A stretch of 64,000 bases of DNA, from NCBI RefSeq assembly GCF_000237925.1, contig NW_017386011.1, positions 496,001-560,000 on the forward strand. Direction: 5' to 3'. Made by a program: the position numbers and the translations under genes. The notes below the pieces were generated by a model, which was not told the origin of the DNA, ran no database searches, and was given only the letters and a program-made list of their open reading frames with translations. Positions 1 through 11,928 of the stretch are shown here, in pieces. Within the stretch, counting starts at the first letter, position 1, and each line of letters starts with the position of its first letter. The DNA comes from Schistosoma mansoni (Eukaryota > Platyhelminthes > Trematoda > Strigeidida > Schistosomatidae).

Positions 1-349
1 ATTGGCTAATTACTATGCTGCTAATGTGTTTAATAGCATTCCAGGATTTTCGGGAAAACCCAAGGGTCTTAAAATATTATAAAAACCCTAGATTTTCTGT
101 ACATGAATGAACATTTGGAGTAAAGTGCTTCTCGCATAATTTGCGCCTTTTCTCTCGTGTTCAAGTTGCTGTGTAGATTTTGATTGGGGGTTACGAGAAT
201 AGCTTAGGAACCGAGTATATCGTTCAATTAACAAGACTTATCAAGGATAAACTTCGAATTCATTCTTCTAAAATGCAGGTAAATTTCTTGATATCCAAAA
301 CTAGTGTCAATTTTGTTAGAACTTATATGGTGTCGATAACTTCAATCGA
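1..349. other. No gene recognised
   Basis: AT-rich sequence with no recognisable coding or repeat signature. A short open frame at 180-404 resembles nothing I know and runs into a Gypsy fossil. Confidence 0.5.
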
Positions 350-765
350 GCTCTCATCAAGTCACAACGGAGGTCATCCAGAACTTCGTGAGCATACAGA
401 ATAATCCCGAATCTAGCTTCACCCAATGGTGTCCGCCATGCTCCGTCAATGTTCGGAAGCAAGGTTTGAACTTCATTTGAGATTATAAACTCAAGGCGAA
501 GAGAACTGGTCATGAGTTCCCCAATGGGCTGCCAGTGTACGTAAGAAACTACCGACATTGGGTGACAGGTGTCATCGTAAGAAGATTCAGTGACATGATG
601 TACAAAATTGGTGTACGAGGTAAACAGCTGACGCGATATGTGGACCTTATCCGTAACAGACGATTAAATTCAGATAAGGAACGTCCTAGCCCGAACTTGC
701 AACTAGATTATTTAGTTGATACAGTCAGTTTGGAGCATCAGGATTAGCGCGGAAGAAATGGTTGC
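350..765 (+). mobile_element. Gypsy-type LTR retrotransposon fossil, integrase C-terminal end
   Basis: Translated plus-strand pieces resemble the end of a Gypsy (Ty3) pol polyprotein. There is a stretch like the integrase tail that precedes the chromatin-binding region, then a basic segment with VRNYRHWVTGV and RYVDLIRNRR, typical of the integrase C-terminus of schistosome Gypsy elements. Only this end remains. It is broken and looks old. No LTR was identified next to it. Confidence 0.6.
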
Positions 766-969
766 CAGACCGCGAAGAAATAATCATGATATTTCGCTCA
801 ACGACTTCAGTTAGACCCAAGGTGCGAGACTTATTTCTCAAGAGGGAAAGACGATATGGTGAGCCAGTCAGAAGTAGCGTAATGAGGTCAACCGATGGCA
901 ATCAGAAGTGACCTAAAGGACAAGTGCACTTCATGGCTAAGAAATGGGTCAATTTCCTAAGGATAGGCT

Positions 970-971
<2 letters not shown>

Positions 972-1004
<33 letters not shown>
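972..1004. repeat. (TA)n microsatellite
   Basis: About 16 uninterrupted TA units. Confidence 0.95.
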
Positions 1005-1007
<3 letters not shown>

Positions 1008-1619
1008 TATTTTTTCAGTAGCCCGATACACTTTCTCGCTCATATAGTTAGTTGTTAGGTTAGTGCGTAACACATCATATGTCAGTATCAGATTTTAGAC
1101 ACCGCCCGTCACGAGATAACTACTCATAAATTCCCAGCTTTTAACGTTGTCGATTGTGGTATACATGTTTAAAACTATCAGCAACCTCATGTATTTGAAA
1201 AATTAACGGGATATTCAACCACCAACGCTGAAGTTGCGTAGGTAATTCATTAATATTCAATGTTAAGTGTTCAAAGTAATGGATCAAGTAAAACTGCGTA
1301 GGTCTAATTTCCGTTTGATTTACTACAGATAAACAACTAGAAGATGAGTCGTCCTTAAAGATTGATTGATATTTCATGCAGTAGCCCCAAACACATACTT
1401 AACACATATATTACCGGTGGACAACATTACGTTTTTGAATATCATAGTTTCCGGACAATTATAACGAAACACTCGTAGTTGGATTGTATCTGTTATCTCC
1501 TAATGATGAATAAATGAGTGTACTATTATTCTTATTGGATAACTATTAAGAAACTATGTTATATGTACATTCATGTTTCTTTTGTTATAAGCTTCCATTT
1601 GACTACTGACTACTATTCT

Positions 1620-1760
1620 ACGACTCAATATTATTACCAACTTATTAGTTACAGTCTCTCAGCCACTTTTGGCTTGATCATGTAGAACTGTTATTCTCTA
1701 TTTTATGGTATGATTTGCTTGTATATAAACTGCGTATGTCTGAAATGCATGATTCATGCA
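1620..1760 (+). repeat. Dispersed repeat, second copy near 47700
   Basis: Shares a diverged block (CTTATTA..., ACAGTCTCT, CAGCCACTTTT, TTGAT..ATGTA) with 47715-47860. At 47715 the block lies immediately downstream of a hammerhead SINE, so it may be the distal part of a longer composite repeat. Confidence 0.5.
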
Positions 1761-2542
1761 GTGGAAGCTGAGATTGTATTCTGAACTAGACGGGCAAGAA
1801 GAACCATTAAGGACTCAGAGTTGATTCTAGGCTGCTCGTACTGCTTAGTGTCATTGGTTTGGCACAGTGCCAAGGTCGTATGAGTCGGTGTACTGGTTGG
1901 CGATCTTGTCACGTGACATTCGATAGGGCTTAGGACATACAAGTATCTAATTACATATTAGAATACATTTGGTGATCCTGACTGACTTCATTTTATGCTG
2001 TTTTCTAGATGAATTATCAGGATTAGTCTGTTCGGTGCGTTATGCATTGTCAGACAGAACAATTTTGTGCAAGCGCGTCATATAGGTCTATCGTCAATTT
2101 ATTAGTTGACAAATTTATCTGATCAGTTTCCCACTTTGTCACCGTGAGGAAATATCATACTAAGTTCTCCTGCTTCTTCAACAAACTTTAAGACCCTGGC
2201 CTGGATTTCTGAAAAATAACTGTTACACAACATTCCCAGCATATTTGTGCTGGAAAGACAATTTATGTTATCGCATACATGTATGTATTAATCAAAAAAA
2301 GCAGTACTTACAAAATCCTTACTAGTTATTCCATTACATTACTGGTAAGCATTGTCTACAAAACGTTATCGATAGTTAGTATAAAACATAAGCTTTCACC
2401 ATTGAAGATAGACCGATCAAACATACTATTTATTTCACAAGTCAATAGTGATCCTCCTGATAATTTCAATGACATCTAGTTCAACTGAAGTCAAAAAGCA
2501 TCCATAACTAACGAAATCAGGTAAATTTATATAAACGGCTAA

Positions 2543-3570
2543 ATCGTGCTCCGACAAGGTTGTCCACTATCCCCAAGTTTGTTTAACTTCATTACAGACC
2601 TACTGTTGGAAATAACACTCTCTTCAACTGAATTTTCAGGAATTGATCTCCTACCAGGAGGTCCACTTATCGACCTAGAATACGCAGATGACATAGTCCT
2701 CTTTGGTGAAGACGCTGACAAAATGCAGTCTTCTGTTAGAACTGAGTAATAATGCCAGGATGTTTGGGACGCGTTTCTCCTCATCTAAATGTAAATTGTT
2801 ACTCCGGGACTGGCCTGCGTCAACACCTGAACTAAGGATAGGGAGTGAAGTAGTCGAACGCCTCGACAACTTCACTTATCTTGGAAGTCTGATCAACCCT
2901 AATAGGTCAGTGTCTGACGAAAACTCAGCACGGATTCAAAAAGCTCGTTTGGCTTTTGCCAACTTACGTCACCTATGGCGAAGACGAGATATCCGTCTAT
3001 CAATTAAGGGACGAGTATACTGCACAGCAGTTCGCTCTGTTTTACTTTACGGCTGTGAAACATGGCCATTAAGAGTAGAAGATACTCGTAAGTTACTAGT
3101 AGTTGACCACAGATGTCTTAGAAATATTGCTCACACCTGCAGGGATCACCGGGTAAGTAATAGTGAGGTTAGACGCAAGGTATCAGGGAATGATGGTATA
3201 TCAGTTGATGAGGTTGTAAATCTTCATCGACTGAGATGGTTGGGCCACGTGTTACGTATGCCTAATCACCGATTACCACGACGCGCAATGCCGACTTGTA
3301 TTGGGGGTGATTGGAAGAGAGTTAGGGGCGGACAAACCAAAACGTAGCATCAGAGCTTGAAGTCACTAACTTCTAGTCTGAGCCATGTTAGTAGATGCAG
3401 ACTATTAGGTTGGTGTCCGCGTGACTATCGTAATCAATGGTTGGAGACTCTAGGTGATATGGCTCAGAATTGATCACAATGGCGTACGTGTATACACTCT
3501 TTATCTTCCCTTAAACCTCGAGATTAAAATTGCTGCATAAATTTCTTTCTTCCTATACTATATCCTTATA
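2543..3570 (+). mobile_element. RTE-like LINE, 5'-truncated (RT and C-terminal part)
   Basis: The element enters in the reverse transcriptase at VLRQGCPLSPSLFN. It keeps the palm motif LEYADDIVLFGED (about 2677-2715), then the thumb and C-terminal region with YLGSLINP, LYGCETWPLR and [10 protein letters not shown], all typical of schistosome RTE-clade LINEs. RT and C-terminal parts are in different frames (2546-2749, then 2703-3347), and the frame stops at 3345-3347, so it is dead. Its 3' UTR is split by another LINE at 3571 and resumes at 4243, ending in a CTGA-repeat tail near 4391. Confidence 0.85.
3562..3570. repeat. Target-site duplication, left copy (ATCCTTATA)
   Basis: The 9 bp ATCCTTATA occurs here and at 4234-4242, exactly flanking the nested minus-strand LINE. 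Removing the insert restores the 3' UTR order seen in the related copy at 44755-45500. Confidence 0.8.
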
Positions 3571-4233
3571 TCAGTCAGTCAGTCAGTTACAACGTAGAAC
3601 TTCGTACGTACGTACATCAGTTCGAGTTGCCATACCACATTGGCACAGAGATGAAGTTGTCGATTCAAATCCCATAGTGGTAGAAGTAGTAAGAGTATAA
3701 GTATTATGTGAAAGATAAGGGTTTGAAGATGTTATTGAAGGAGTATAATACGGTGAAATAAATTTGGAAAGAGAAAAAGATAGAGACATGAAGGATTCAG
3801 AAGATTAGAATTTGGTAGAACACAAAGAGTGAATGCACCTGCGCCATTGCAAACGATTTTGAGCCATGTCATTCAAGGTCTCTAACCATCGGTTGCTATC
3901 ATCTCGCGAATCCCAACCAGGTAGTCTACACCTACCAACACGGCCCAGTCCACTTGTCAGCGACTTCATGGATTTATGCCATGTTTTGGTCTGGCCGCCC
4001 CTAGCTTTCTTCCAACCTGCTCCTACACCATAAAGCATTGCACGTCGGGGCAGTCGGTGGTTGGGCATACGTAACACATGTCCCAGCCATCTCAACTGAT
4101 GAAGTTTCACCACTTCATCAATCGATTTGCCATCCTTACCTAGTACCCGTTTCCTAACATCTGCATTACTTACCCGGTGGTCCCAGGATATACGAGCAAT
4201 GAGTCGAAGACACTTATGATCGAGACACTTATG
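3571..4233 (-). mobile_element. Nested RTE-like LINE, 5'-truncated
   Basis: Minus-strand 3' end of an RTE-like LINE. The C-terminal coding part lies at 4113-3805 ([37 protein letters not shown]), followed by an AT-rich 3' UTR ending in a (CTGA)n tail at 3571-3586. It inserted into the 3' UTR of the plus-strand LINE. The 51525-52000 copy has the same 3' UTR and tail, so the two belong to one subfamily. A 13-nt stretch near its 5' truncation is duplicated (GACACTTATGATC twice, 4209-4235). Confidence 0.85.
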
Positions 4234-4242
4234 ATCCTTATA

Positions 4243-4391
4243 TACAACCTATCTTTTATATACTACCACCACTGAATTAACTACTTCTATGAATCCGGTG
4301 TTGATCTTGTTGTGCTAACGAGGTATGGCAACTTGGACCGATGCATATATGTGCCTGGTTCTACATTGTATCTGACTGACTGACTGACTAA
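4243..4391 (+). mobile_element. 3' end of the interrupted RTE-like LINE
   Basis: Continues the 2543-3570 copy after the nested insertion. The block with TACTACCACCACTGAATTAA and the final (CTGA)n tail matches, in the same order, the 3' UTR of the minus copy at 44755-45500. Confidence 0.8.
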
Positions 4392-5621
4392 AATGAAACA
4401 CAATTTTATGTAAGATTCCTTATATCTAAAAGAAAAAAAAATAGGTTACTTCAGAAATGATGAGCAAATATACATTATGGGATAAATTAATCAAATAACT
4501 AACATGAAAATTCACTAAGCTGATTTATACTTTGTGAATTACTATCATTTGAGACCAGTAAACAAGTGAGCATTTTTAAAAAGAAAAAGAAAAGAAAAAG
4601 AAGAAAAAAAACTGTTACAAAGACGAATTATTTTTCATTCATGATCTCAAACATGAAAAAAAGTAGGATCACTGTATAAGGATAAAGAGAAAGGAAAGTT
4701 TTTTTCTTTTTTTGTAAACTTTGAAAATAATAATATATTTATACAAGAAATGAGCATCGTTTGTTTGTCTTTTTTTGTTGTTGTTGTTTTCTTTAAAAAG
4801 ATAAGGGGGGGGGCAACACCAGTTATGTCTAAATAGCAAAATCCCATAAATAAAAAAAGAAGACAAAGCTTGAGATTACTTTTCCAATCCCATAAAAAAG
4901 ATGATGACTGGGCATAGTAACAACAAATACACTTTACTGAACAAACAATTCAGATCATAAAGGTTACTCTTATATATGGATGGATACGAATAGGTATTTA
5001 AAAAGAAAGAAAGAAAAGAAGTAGTAACAACAAGCTGGAGCATGTGTACAAAAATGTAACGAAAAAAATAGAAACAACACATGCAAATATATTTTGTTTA
5101 TATGCATAAAAGGGTTTGCGATTAGAAGTTAAAAATTGAATTTCTTCATACATAATTACTACATCATATAAATACCTGAATATATATATATATGAGTTTT
5201 ATAAAGATGATCTGTGAGATACATGATTTGCAGCTTACATAGAAAGTGACAATAACAACAGTAAAACATCAATGGTTCTTATTTAATATACACATATCCA
5301 AAATTTGACTGCTGCAAACTGGGCATGAACTACAAGTCAACAATTTGTAAAATCAACAATGATATTTGGTCAATAGGAGTTTAGTAAATGTAATGGAGGA
5401 TGACAAAAACAAACTCAAGGAGTGGGGGTAATATCATAAAATAGGCACCAGAACATGTTCATAGATTAGAGTGTACATCTATCACAATTAAGGAGAGATA
5501 TTGAAAGAAAAAAAACAAAACAAGAATAAACAAAAAAATGATACACTTTGTTTTGAAAGATTGGAGATAAAAAGAAAGCATTACCTTTTTTGTTAATATC
5601 ACGATTATAGCTATTGTATCA
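4392..5621. other. AT-rich region downstream of the PWWP gene; possible 3' UTR
   Basis: Low-complexity A-rich and T-rich runs with no coding signal. It lies directly 3' of the PWWP stop codon (minus strand), so part of it is probably 3' UTR, but I could not fix a polyadenylation site. Confidence 0.4.
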
Positions 5622-7651
5622 TTATTGCAGACATGAACCGAAATCTAAGTGCAGCTGATTCACAATAGACTGATCCAATTCTTCTTCATCTTCTGAAAAG
5701 GTCGGAACATGGAAAACACCAAGACCTGAAACATCTAATTGGGGAAGAGGAGCCCACATTGCCATATTGTCTAATTCAGGCAATTCCAGGCTTTTATCAC
5801 CAATTAGAAGGCATGAGTTATTAGATGTAGATGAAAATGCGTCTGAAGTTCTCACTAATCCTTCACCAGAATAGAGGTTCGTGACTGAATGGGGAGACGG
5901 ACTTAATTGTGATGATACATAGGGATCTGGTGGTAGTTCAGATGGCAATAGTATGGTGTGTTTGTCCATTAATTCACGAGAAGTTTGATTACTAGTACCT
6001 GTAGTCGGAATTTCTAGGGAGGATGAAAGGGTTGTCATAGATGACCACTGGCTATCAGTACTAGGTGGCGCCGAAATCTGACCAGACAATGATGAGTGAG
6101 ATTTATTTTGTGGAGACATACACAACTGAGAATCCAAATTTTCATTGGGAATATAGGTCCCATTCACAATTTGCTTCGCAAGGCGCACAGCTTCTGCGTA
6201 TCCTTTTACCCGGGTACGTGGATTATAAAGTTTATCAAAAGACTCTTTAAAGGGGTACAACTTAGCACAGCTTAAATAAGAACACTGATCCCAAGCAAGC
6301 CAGTCAACGCGAGCAGTATATCCAGCCGCTAAACTTGGATCTGAAGGAGTCGCAAGAACAGCCAAAGATGACGCATTGCTGTCCAATGACTGTGAAGTTG
6401 GAAGTAGAGTGGCTTGAGAAAGCTGATGGGCAGTGCGAGCCCAGATAGCGTTAACCTGGGATGGCCAATACGGATAGCCAGCAAGTTTAGCCCAGACTAT
6501 ATCACCAACACGTAATCCCCCCGAGACCAGACTAAATGTAGGGGAAGTAGAATTACTAGTAGCTGCTCTGGCCCTTCTGGTAAAATCTCCTCCTGGAGCA
6601 TCTGCATCACACCATGACTCTACAATACGAAATGTTGCAGGAGCCGTTTTACTTTTAGCTCGTTTACCTTTCCCAATATTGAAATCCATAGCTGCGTCCC
6701 GGCGAAGCCGAATTTTTAGTCCGCCAGAAACGAAAGCCGATGAAGTCAAACCTTTGGAATACATAGGTGTTTGGACAGGAGACTCTTGGCTTATCTGTTC
6801 CGTCATAGTCAAACTGGGTGATAAAGACAGATGGTTACCTGTTGACAAATTAGGAGTTTGGGCTGGATAAAACGAAGTCAACGATGATTCACTTACAGGA
6901 CTTCGTTTAGACTTCCGATTGGTGCGGGAACGAGGTTGTCGATGCTTGCGAGAATAAGACTGTTTATTATTTGACGATTGAACTTTACTGGTATCAGGTA
7001 CAGATGAATTAGTATCACTGCTAGATTCAAATTTTTTTAGGGAATATTTTCCCGTAGTTCGCTTTTTGGTAGTCAGTTTGACACTGGATTTAGATTTTTT
7101 AACCACAGAGTTTATCTCACAAGTGAGCAGTGTGCCTTTTTCATTTTTTACTTCAGTGAAAGTAGGGCTTTCAAATGTGCTAGTGACTTCAGCCATATTT
7201 AAACCAATAGCTGGAGAGGTATGGCTACATAAACTATTGCTTGTGGTACAAGACGATAGGGCTGTTGAGAGACCCTGGATACTACCAGATGTCGATGGGG
7301 AACCCATATTGTACGTCATATTATTTGGTGATGGACATCTCAAATTACCAGGAGGAACAGAAGTGAGACCATTCTGAGTGGTGCAACAATCACCACCAAA
7401 ATCTAGAGTTGTTGTCGCTGGAGTTGGACTGTTTGACTTAATATTCGTTAGGGCTTGATCTTTGGCCATCCACATATGTTTAGGTTTCTGATAACCACGT
7501 GCACGGGGACCATAAAGATCTTCTCCTTCTTGGAACTCGTAAACATTTACACCAAAACAATCTCCTGAATCAGACTCCAACGTATTTGACTGCACAAATT
7601 CAGATAAATTTTCATTGGACAGTTGTAGCGGTTTCATGAAAAATTTGACGC
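5622..7651 (-). CDS. PWWP domain-containing protein (PWWP2-like), terminal exon
   Basis: Probable chromatin reader: PWWP domains bind methylated histone H3 tails and DNA in the nucleus. The exon opens after a clear acceptor (TTTTGCAG) at 7651. The first in-frame ATG is at 7637, giving 671 residues to the TAA at 5622; an upstream exon may add residues. Residues about 373-465 form the PWWP domain: GDIVWAKLAGYPYWPSQV, then DWLAWDQ, CAKLYPFKESFDK and an R-rich helix. About 40 Ser/Ala-rich residues interrupt the domain after the first strands. The KLYPFKESF block and following helix resemble vertebrate PWWP2A/B (KLSPFSEFF), and SWCDADAPGG recalls the PWWP2 SCDADKP motif; this assignment is inferred. 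A basic Lys/Arg-rich region (about 195-250) could be a nuclear localisation signal. The rest is Ser/Thr-rich and probably disordered. Confidence 0.8.
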
Positions 7652-9434
7652 CTGCAAAATAAATAAATAATAAACACTTAAATACACACAAAATCAAAAC
7701 ACTTATGGTGAAGAAAAACCAAAACTGTAACAAAATACCACCTAAGACTGAGTAGAATAAGGTTACAGGCAAAGGAGTACTAAAGAATTTACGAAGGGTA
7801 TCAAAAGATGGGAAATATATGAGACACAACAGAGTTACATGCATGTTACCTCTCAAAAAAATACCAACTAGCATGTGTTAGCCTGACGACTATGAAAACT
7901 CCTGTATCCCCACACGGTCAACTAATCGACCGATTTGATCTTTAAAATCTTCATGTAATGGAATGTAAACAATCAGGAACGTGGCAGCTGATATAAACGT
8001 GTTCATATTTAAGTTACTAAGCCTCGAATCACAATGTCAATTACAAAGCAGAAAAATAGTCCAAAGTTATATCAACAGTAGTTGACATCTGGAGGGGTAG
8101 ATAACTGAAAATCTCAGGGGCTAGAAAACAAAAAAATAAGAGTACATAAGTCCGCCGCAAACTTTGAAACACACCATCTAAGATCGCCGAAGTTAGATCA
8201 CGAACTTTTCGAGAACCACAAGAAACAAACTTCCACCCTAATACATGCCGCGAGCTAATAACCAGTAACTTCAAGTTTTAGTTTGAACATTGATTCTTTC
8301 TCATCTTAATAATATACCAGCCAGTACAGAGTCTATTGGTCTTACCATATCTCGGAAATGCCTGACAAACAATTGTGATTATGTACTCGGAATTTATGCA
8401 CTTTCCTTATTTTCAGCCGTGTACAACAAACAACTAACTGTTCTAATCTACCTGCTTTTTGAAAACTAGATGCATGTCCCATCTGAGCCATAGGTAAAGA
8501 AAATTCCAAAACACAAATAAGATTTTTGGACTCTTGTAGACATTTAAATAGCCATCCACTCACTTGGATTAGTGGGGCACCTGAAAAAACTCCTGAAGCC
8601 AACCACACAACTGCTGTGATCCCCATTGTACAATGAAGCAACGATATAGATCAGTCCTGAAGCGAAACTTAGTGCCGAAGGACGAAACTAGGTACCAAAC
8701 ATCATGTTATAAAGAACGGAACAGAATAAGTGGTGTCTGAGAGTTTATCTTACTTTTTTGAAGACTCAAGAGAGACAGATCCCTCGACGTCAATCTATTG
8801 AAAACAAATGTCGATAAGTTGACTTTATATTTGTTAAATGATCCCTAACATTTCGAATAACTTCTATTGAGTGCGTTTACAAGGACAATAAAAAAGGAAT
8901 TTACTGGCAATATAGCATAAATGGAACTCTAGGTGATTTTTTTATCAAGCGCGACTCAGTTGTTAGGAAAACATGTTTGCAGTGATATGACCTAATCACT
9001 TGAGGTACAAGTAAACATTAGTTACGCAATGTCAGTGCCACCTCATTGTTGCGTTGAAACTAATTTTACTCATTTTTATATGCACAACGGGGGCTAAGAT
9101 GCAAAACACAAGTAAACTAAACACCCTTGTGTTAGAAAACAGCAGACTACAATATAGGAAGATCCAAGGACAGCACTTACTCAGAGATCAGTCACATCTT
9201 TTAAGATAGTAGCCACTGTAGATAGCTTACCTGTTTGCTTACACAAAACAGGGAAACTCAATTATTGCATGTATCTACTTATTTCACTTTTATTCCAGCA
9301 ACGTAAAACATTATATGGAGTACAACTCTCGACCACTGAAATTAGACCGCACTATTAACACACATTCCGCACTGATAAATGCGAACAAACTCAGGCGGTT
9401 TTAGGTCTAATAATAGAATAACGATGCAGCCTGG
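7652..9434. other. Upstream region of the PWWP gene; no exon confirmed
   Basis: Probably intron and 5' flank of the PWWP gene. An open minus-strand stretch at 8345-8641 ends at a donor-like GATATG/GTAAGA, but its reading phase does not join the 7651 acceptor in frame. Confidence 0.35.
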
Positions 9435-9751
9435 TGTTAGCGGGACATAGATTGGATTAAAGCATGTTTCATTCACGATAGTGTTGCTGCGCGCTGATTG
9501 GCTAATTCCAAACCAATCAGCCCAGGTAAATTACTGGAGAAAAATCTAGAAGCTTCTTGTGTATATACTATAAATATATGAACGTTATTCAAACTAGTGA
9601 TTGCTGTTCACTTACAATTGTTATTTTGAATACAATTTCATTCCTGTTCAACGTGTACTGATTTTGGGGTCTTGTTGAGTGTCATCGTATAAGAATACTA
9701 AGCAATAGGAGTAGCTGGGTCGTTTATTAGTAGCAAAATACAATTATAACA
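9435..9751 (+). mobile_element. LTR of an LTR retrotransposon (solo-type, with adjoining leader)
   Basis: A 317 bp block begins TGTTAG and ends ATAACA, mirror-image LTR ends. Inside are CCAAT-type boxes in a dyad (GCTGATTGG ... CCAATCAGC, 9491-9522) and a TATA-like ACTATAAATATATG at about 9568. Two bases after it, TGGTGAC at 9754-9760 looks like a primer-binding site for tRNA-Trp, which CsRn1-type Gypsy elements of flukes are known to use. About 170 bp of possible leader follow, with no coding part: a fossil remnant. Confidence 0.6.
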
Positions 9752-10082
9752 CCTGGTGACTTTTCAAGTTTAATTTGCAGTGAAAGCTAGTAGAGATCAA
9801 ACTGAGTGTAAGCTAGTGGTGTAATTGTCCTGAGGTTAATTGCAAAGTCTCAACCTTAAGTTCAAAGCGAAGATACAGTGGTTAGTTATTCGACAGTGAA
9901 GACTTCCAAAGTTTATATTATAGTAACTAGCCTGCCGTATGCCCTGATGGTGTTTTCGTGACTTTCGGGTAGCCTGATATGCCAAGGACGGTGGGACAGT
10001 GCATGACAGTATTGTTGTGTGCTAGGTTCAAAGAAAATTGCATGCTGCATGCATGCAAATCCGCCCCTTTATTGTCCCTATG

Positions 10083-10583
10083 TGCCCCCAAATACCATGG
10101 TACGACCGAGGGTGGAGAGCTAGCCCTCCCCCTCCAAATGCTCTCACATGGCAACGCGTATACAGTCACTGACAGGGAAGTCCTACTTACTGCCTTCTCG
10201 TGGCAGTGTTGTTTACGAAATCGAGAGGACGAAAAGCGAATGTCCAGTGCTTTAACTGGGATGGTGGATACGTAGGACTCACCTAGAGTTGGAAAACCCT
10301 GACTGCAAACCAGTGATGCACATGGACTGAACGATCCTGAGGGAACGAATGGCGCATGAACCTACTGCTGGTCACCGGTTACCATGCATCTCCTGACGTT
10401 TCTCCACTGCCCTGTAGATCAGACCTTTAGGTTAAAGGGTCGTGGAGTGACCCCGTAAGAAAACCAACTGCCTTGGTTTAAGCGCCCGGGCAGTATCTCA
10501 ACCGTCACACAAGTCATTTGACTTGCGGAGCTTATATTTGGTACCTCTTTGTACCAACGTTCATGTGTTTAAATAAATAAATT
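10083..10583 (+). mobile_element. RTE-derived non-autonomous element (5' leader plus 3' tail)
   Basis: Starts at the conserved CCCCCAAAT...GGTACG end and finishes with TTTGTACCAACGTTCATGTGTTTAAATAAATAAA. Both ends match the RTE LINE at 30376-33036, but no open reading frame lies between them. Other copies are at 41425, 42389 and 53982. Confidence 0.7.
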
Positions 10584-11928
10584 TTAATACGTTTTTTAAA
10601 ATTCAAGCGACCGAAACTCGTCAATGCAAAAATATATGTGTGTGGTTACTTAGTCTCGGATGTCTTCCAGAGACATTCTAAGCTGCCCTAATCAGACTTG
10701 TATTTCGTAATCAACGTCTACTTTTCATCGAAACCGTAGAGTAGACTGGAAGGTTGGATTCATAGTGCTGAACGACTGAACTCAATCATCGAAAGTTTTG
10801 TGAAGCCATAACATTACACCGCCTAAGTCACTATATACTTAAACGTGCGATTGTCGTCTAACTAGAGTACATACAGTAGAGAATTTGCTGGAGTTATTAA
10901 TGATTAAACATCTGGTACACTATTATTAACGGTTATCCGGTGTTTAACTTGAAGTATTAGTGAAAGCCCCGGAAGTTTACTCATAATGAATACATAACTT
11001 TCAAAATTAAACTCAATACCCCTAGTCTGAAGCATTTAAAAGGCGTGTTCAAACTTGGGAAAATGAATAAGCTATTGCAACGCCATATCTGCATTAGGTA
11101 ACTTTGAGCTTATTTCGCCCCGAAAATCAAGTCAGGGGTGGAATTCTATAAACCCGCTGAAAAGTGTCATTGTACACAACCTCCGCTATCTTATACAACG
11201 AACATCCGGAAAGAATACCAACTATTACTTTAGTGAGAAGTACTAATGGCCTGCTTAAAACACTATGCTTTGGTCATCACACGACATGCAAGCCATGTGT
11301 TTACAGTCCCAGAGACTAAGGTTACAACCTTCTGAAATGAAATAATTGATCTCATTTTTACAACACGATCACTACAATATCGATAAAGCTTAGCAATAGA
11401 TCGTCATTTAAATAATAAACGCTAAGAAACAGTAGTGTGAATAAATGAACTAACCATAAGTATTTACTCAAATATGTGTTGCATCTGAAAGACAGTGACC
11501 GAAACTAACTTAGTAAAAACATAAAAGTAAAGGATACTATAAACACATTACCTTACTGTTAGGTGACTGCCAATGAAGTAATAAAGCAATCACTTCCGTA
11601 GCAAAAGTTACATGAGCCAAAAATTTACTATGAGAAATGGTGAAAATCTATATGTTTCTCTGATCTGTAATCGTTACAGAAAGTCCGATATTTTGAAACT
11701 CCAAAAATAGAAATACATTAAATGCGCCTACGTACGCCGCGTACTCAGACAAACAAAGTACTAAGATTTCTAACGACTTCAGCAATATACAAACTGCTGA
11801 CTCCATAACAGTGTGAAGGGTTAATCGATGAATATTCAGGCAGGAATTAAAGTGAAATAGTTATGATCAGATGAAATAGAAGCACAAAACGCAACTTATG
11901 TGCAAACTCCTTGAGCGCAATCATAAAT
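10584..11928. other. No gene recognised
   Basis: No coding, RNA or repeat signal seen. Confidence 0.4.

Larger units (their letters stand above)
766..2542. other. Gene-free stretch with a (TA)n run and a dispersed repeat
   Basis: No gene seen. It contains a TA microsatellite at about 972-1004 and a dispersed repeat at about 1620-1930. The short open frames are AT-rich, lack splice or domain support and look like chance. Confidence 0.5.

Noticed and set aside
1098-1112. ACACCGCCCGTCAC, the universal small-subunit rRNA 3' motif
   Set aside because: Neither flank resembles nuclear 18S or mitochondrial 12S rRNA, so I treat the 14-base match as chance. A search against the schistosome mitochondrial genome would settle it.
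7652-7874. N-terminal extension of the PWWP open frame
   Set aside because: The hydrophobic 79 residues lie upstream of a good splice acceptor at 7651 and look like read-through of intron.
8345-8641. Possible upstream exon of the PWWP gene
   Set aside because: It has an acceptor- and donor-like end, but its only open frame leaves two bases at the donor while the 7651 acceptor needs one. It could still be non-coding 5' UTR.
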